This document shows, one piece after another, positions 6,361 through 6,521 of a DNA stretch of 6,521 bases; the first letter of the stretch is position 1, and each line of letters opens with the position of its first letter. Both the position numbers and the translations under genes were made by a program. The DNA is from Bacteroidaceae bacterium (GTDB lineage Bacteria; Bacteroidota; Bacteroidia; Bacteroidales; Bacteroidaceae): the NCBI GenBank assembly GCA_017628775.1, contig JAGBYN010000146.1:1-6521 (forward strand). The letters run 5' to 3'. Below the pieces are notes generated by a model. It was not told the origin of the DNA and ran no database searches. It worked only from the letters and a program-made list of their open reading frames with translations.

Positions 6361-6418
6361 TAAGTCCTCCTATAACAAACTATTACTGTCCGCTAAAACT
6401 TATCGAATCAGAAAAAAG

Positions 6419-6456
6419 AAAGGGCTGATCTCCGATTTTGGAGTTCAGCCCTTTTT
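6419..6456 (+). terminator. Terminator hairpin in the transposase leader
   Basis: AAAGGGCTGATCTCC (6419-6433) pairs with GGAGTTCAGCCCTTT (6440-6454), 14 of 15 positions with one T.T mismatch, around a 6-base loop. It runs into a T-tract (6452-6456). Because the left arm is preceded by A-rich sequence, it could terminate in both directions. It sits 36 bases before the transposase start and would block transcripts entering from the chromosome, a known way for insertion sequences to limit transposase made by read-through. Confidence 0.85.
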
Positions 6457-6467
6457 GGTTATCTTTG
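6437..6467 (+). promoter_or_regulatory. Probable transposase promoter, overlapping the terminator hairpin
   Basis: TTTG at 6437-6440 and TATCTTTG at 6460-6467 match the Bacteroidetes -33 and -7 elements (TTTG and TAnnTTTG) exactly, with a 19-base gap, the best-formed promoter in the window. The -33 element lies at the loop and right arm of the terminator hairpin. Transcription would start near 6474, leaving a leader of roughly 18 bases before the ATG. Confidence 0.65.
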
Positions 6468-6491
6468 AGTTACCACACTTAAAGGTTAACC

Positions 6492-6521
6492 ATGAGCAAA
6501 AGTACACATTTTTTCGGACAG
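6492..6521 (+). CDS. Transposase, 5' fragment only (probably IS4 family)
   Basis: Only ten codons are present, reading MSKSTHFFGQ, and the frame is still open at the right edge. I recognise this as the typical start of Bacteroidetes IS4-type transposases carrying an N-terminal DUF4372 domain; the identification comes from memory of the family and rests on ten residues. Support comes from context: a terminator, a well-spaced promoter and IS-end-like sequences lie just upstream. No catalytic residues are within the window, so whether the element is intact cannot be judged. Confidence 0.6.
   Translation, partial: MSKSTHFFGQ

Larger units (their letters stand above)
6311..6521 (+). mobile_element. 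Left end of an insertion sequence (probably IS4-type), cut by the window edge
   Basis: The call rests on the start of a transposase-like frame at 6492 and on end-like sequences upstream. Two similar candidates exist for the outer end: TGTCCGGTAAACG at 6311-6323 and TGTCCGCTAAAAC at 6387-6399, alike at 10 of 13 positions. The second lies 105 bases before the transposase start, a normal distance, and is directly followed by a terminator hairpin and promoter; the first would add 76 bases. The right end lies outside the window, so neither the terminal inverted repeat nor a target duplication can be verified. Confidence 0.55.

Noticed and set aside
6515..6521. CGGACAG as an inverted partner ending a mini-element with CTGTCCG at 6386
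   Set aside because: It falls inside the transposase start codons (encoding Phe-Gly-Gln) and is only seven bases, so chance is the better explanation.

Overview
The window looks like a chromosomal piece of a Bacteroidales bacterium, most likely Prevotella-like. Four observations support this. Protein sequences resemble Bacteroidales families. No gene has a Shine-Dalgarno site. Promoter-like boxes fit the Bacteroidetes TTTG / TAnnTTTG pattern. The truncated transposase start resembles insertion sequences common in that order. All real genes read left to right.

Layout. Bases 1-319 hold no convincing gene but carry several stem-loops and a perfect four-copy CTCTGTT heptamer repeat just before the first gene. 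Bases 320-2949 are a two-gene unit with an ATGA stop/start overlap: a 14-helix polysaccharide (Wzx/MATE-like) flippase and an M16B zinc peptidase with an intact HxxEH motif. Bases 2950-3139 are a spacer full of TTGAAC-type repeats. Bases 3140-3673 encode a small NUDIX hydrolase with an N-terminal zinc ribbon. Bases 3674-3990 contain a long imperfect palindrome, a promoter box and a repeat-rich leader. Bases 3991-6207 encode polynucleotide phosphorylase (pnp), followed by a strong intrinsic terminator. After an AAGGTT-type tandem repeat comes the left end of an insertion sequence, probably IS4-type. Its transposase is cut off by the window edge after 10 codons.

How the parts work together. The flippase and peptidase are probably co-translated, though their shared purpose is not evident. 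The NUDIX gene is a housekeeping-type singleton. Pnp looks like an independent, highly expressed transcription unit with its own promoter, structured leader and terminator. The protein-coding content is ordinary and I see no new defence or biosynthetic system. The more interesting material is non-coding: each intergenic region has its own short repeat family, a 20-base sequence recurs inverted on either side of pnp, the pnp leader has a palindrome framed by direct repeats, and the insertion sequence start has a terminator hairpin overlapping the transposase promoter.
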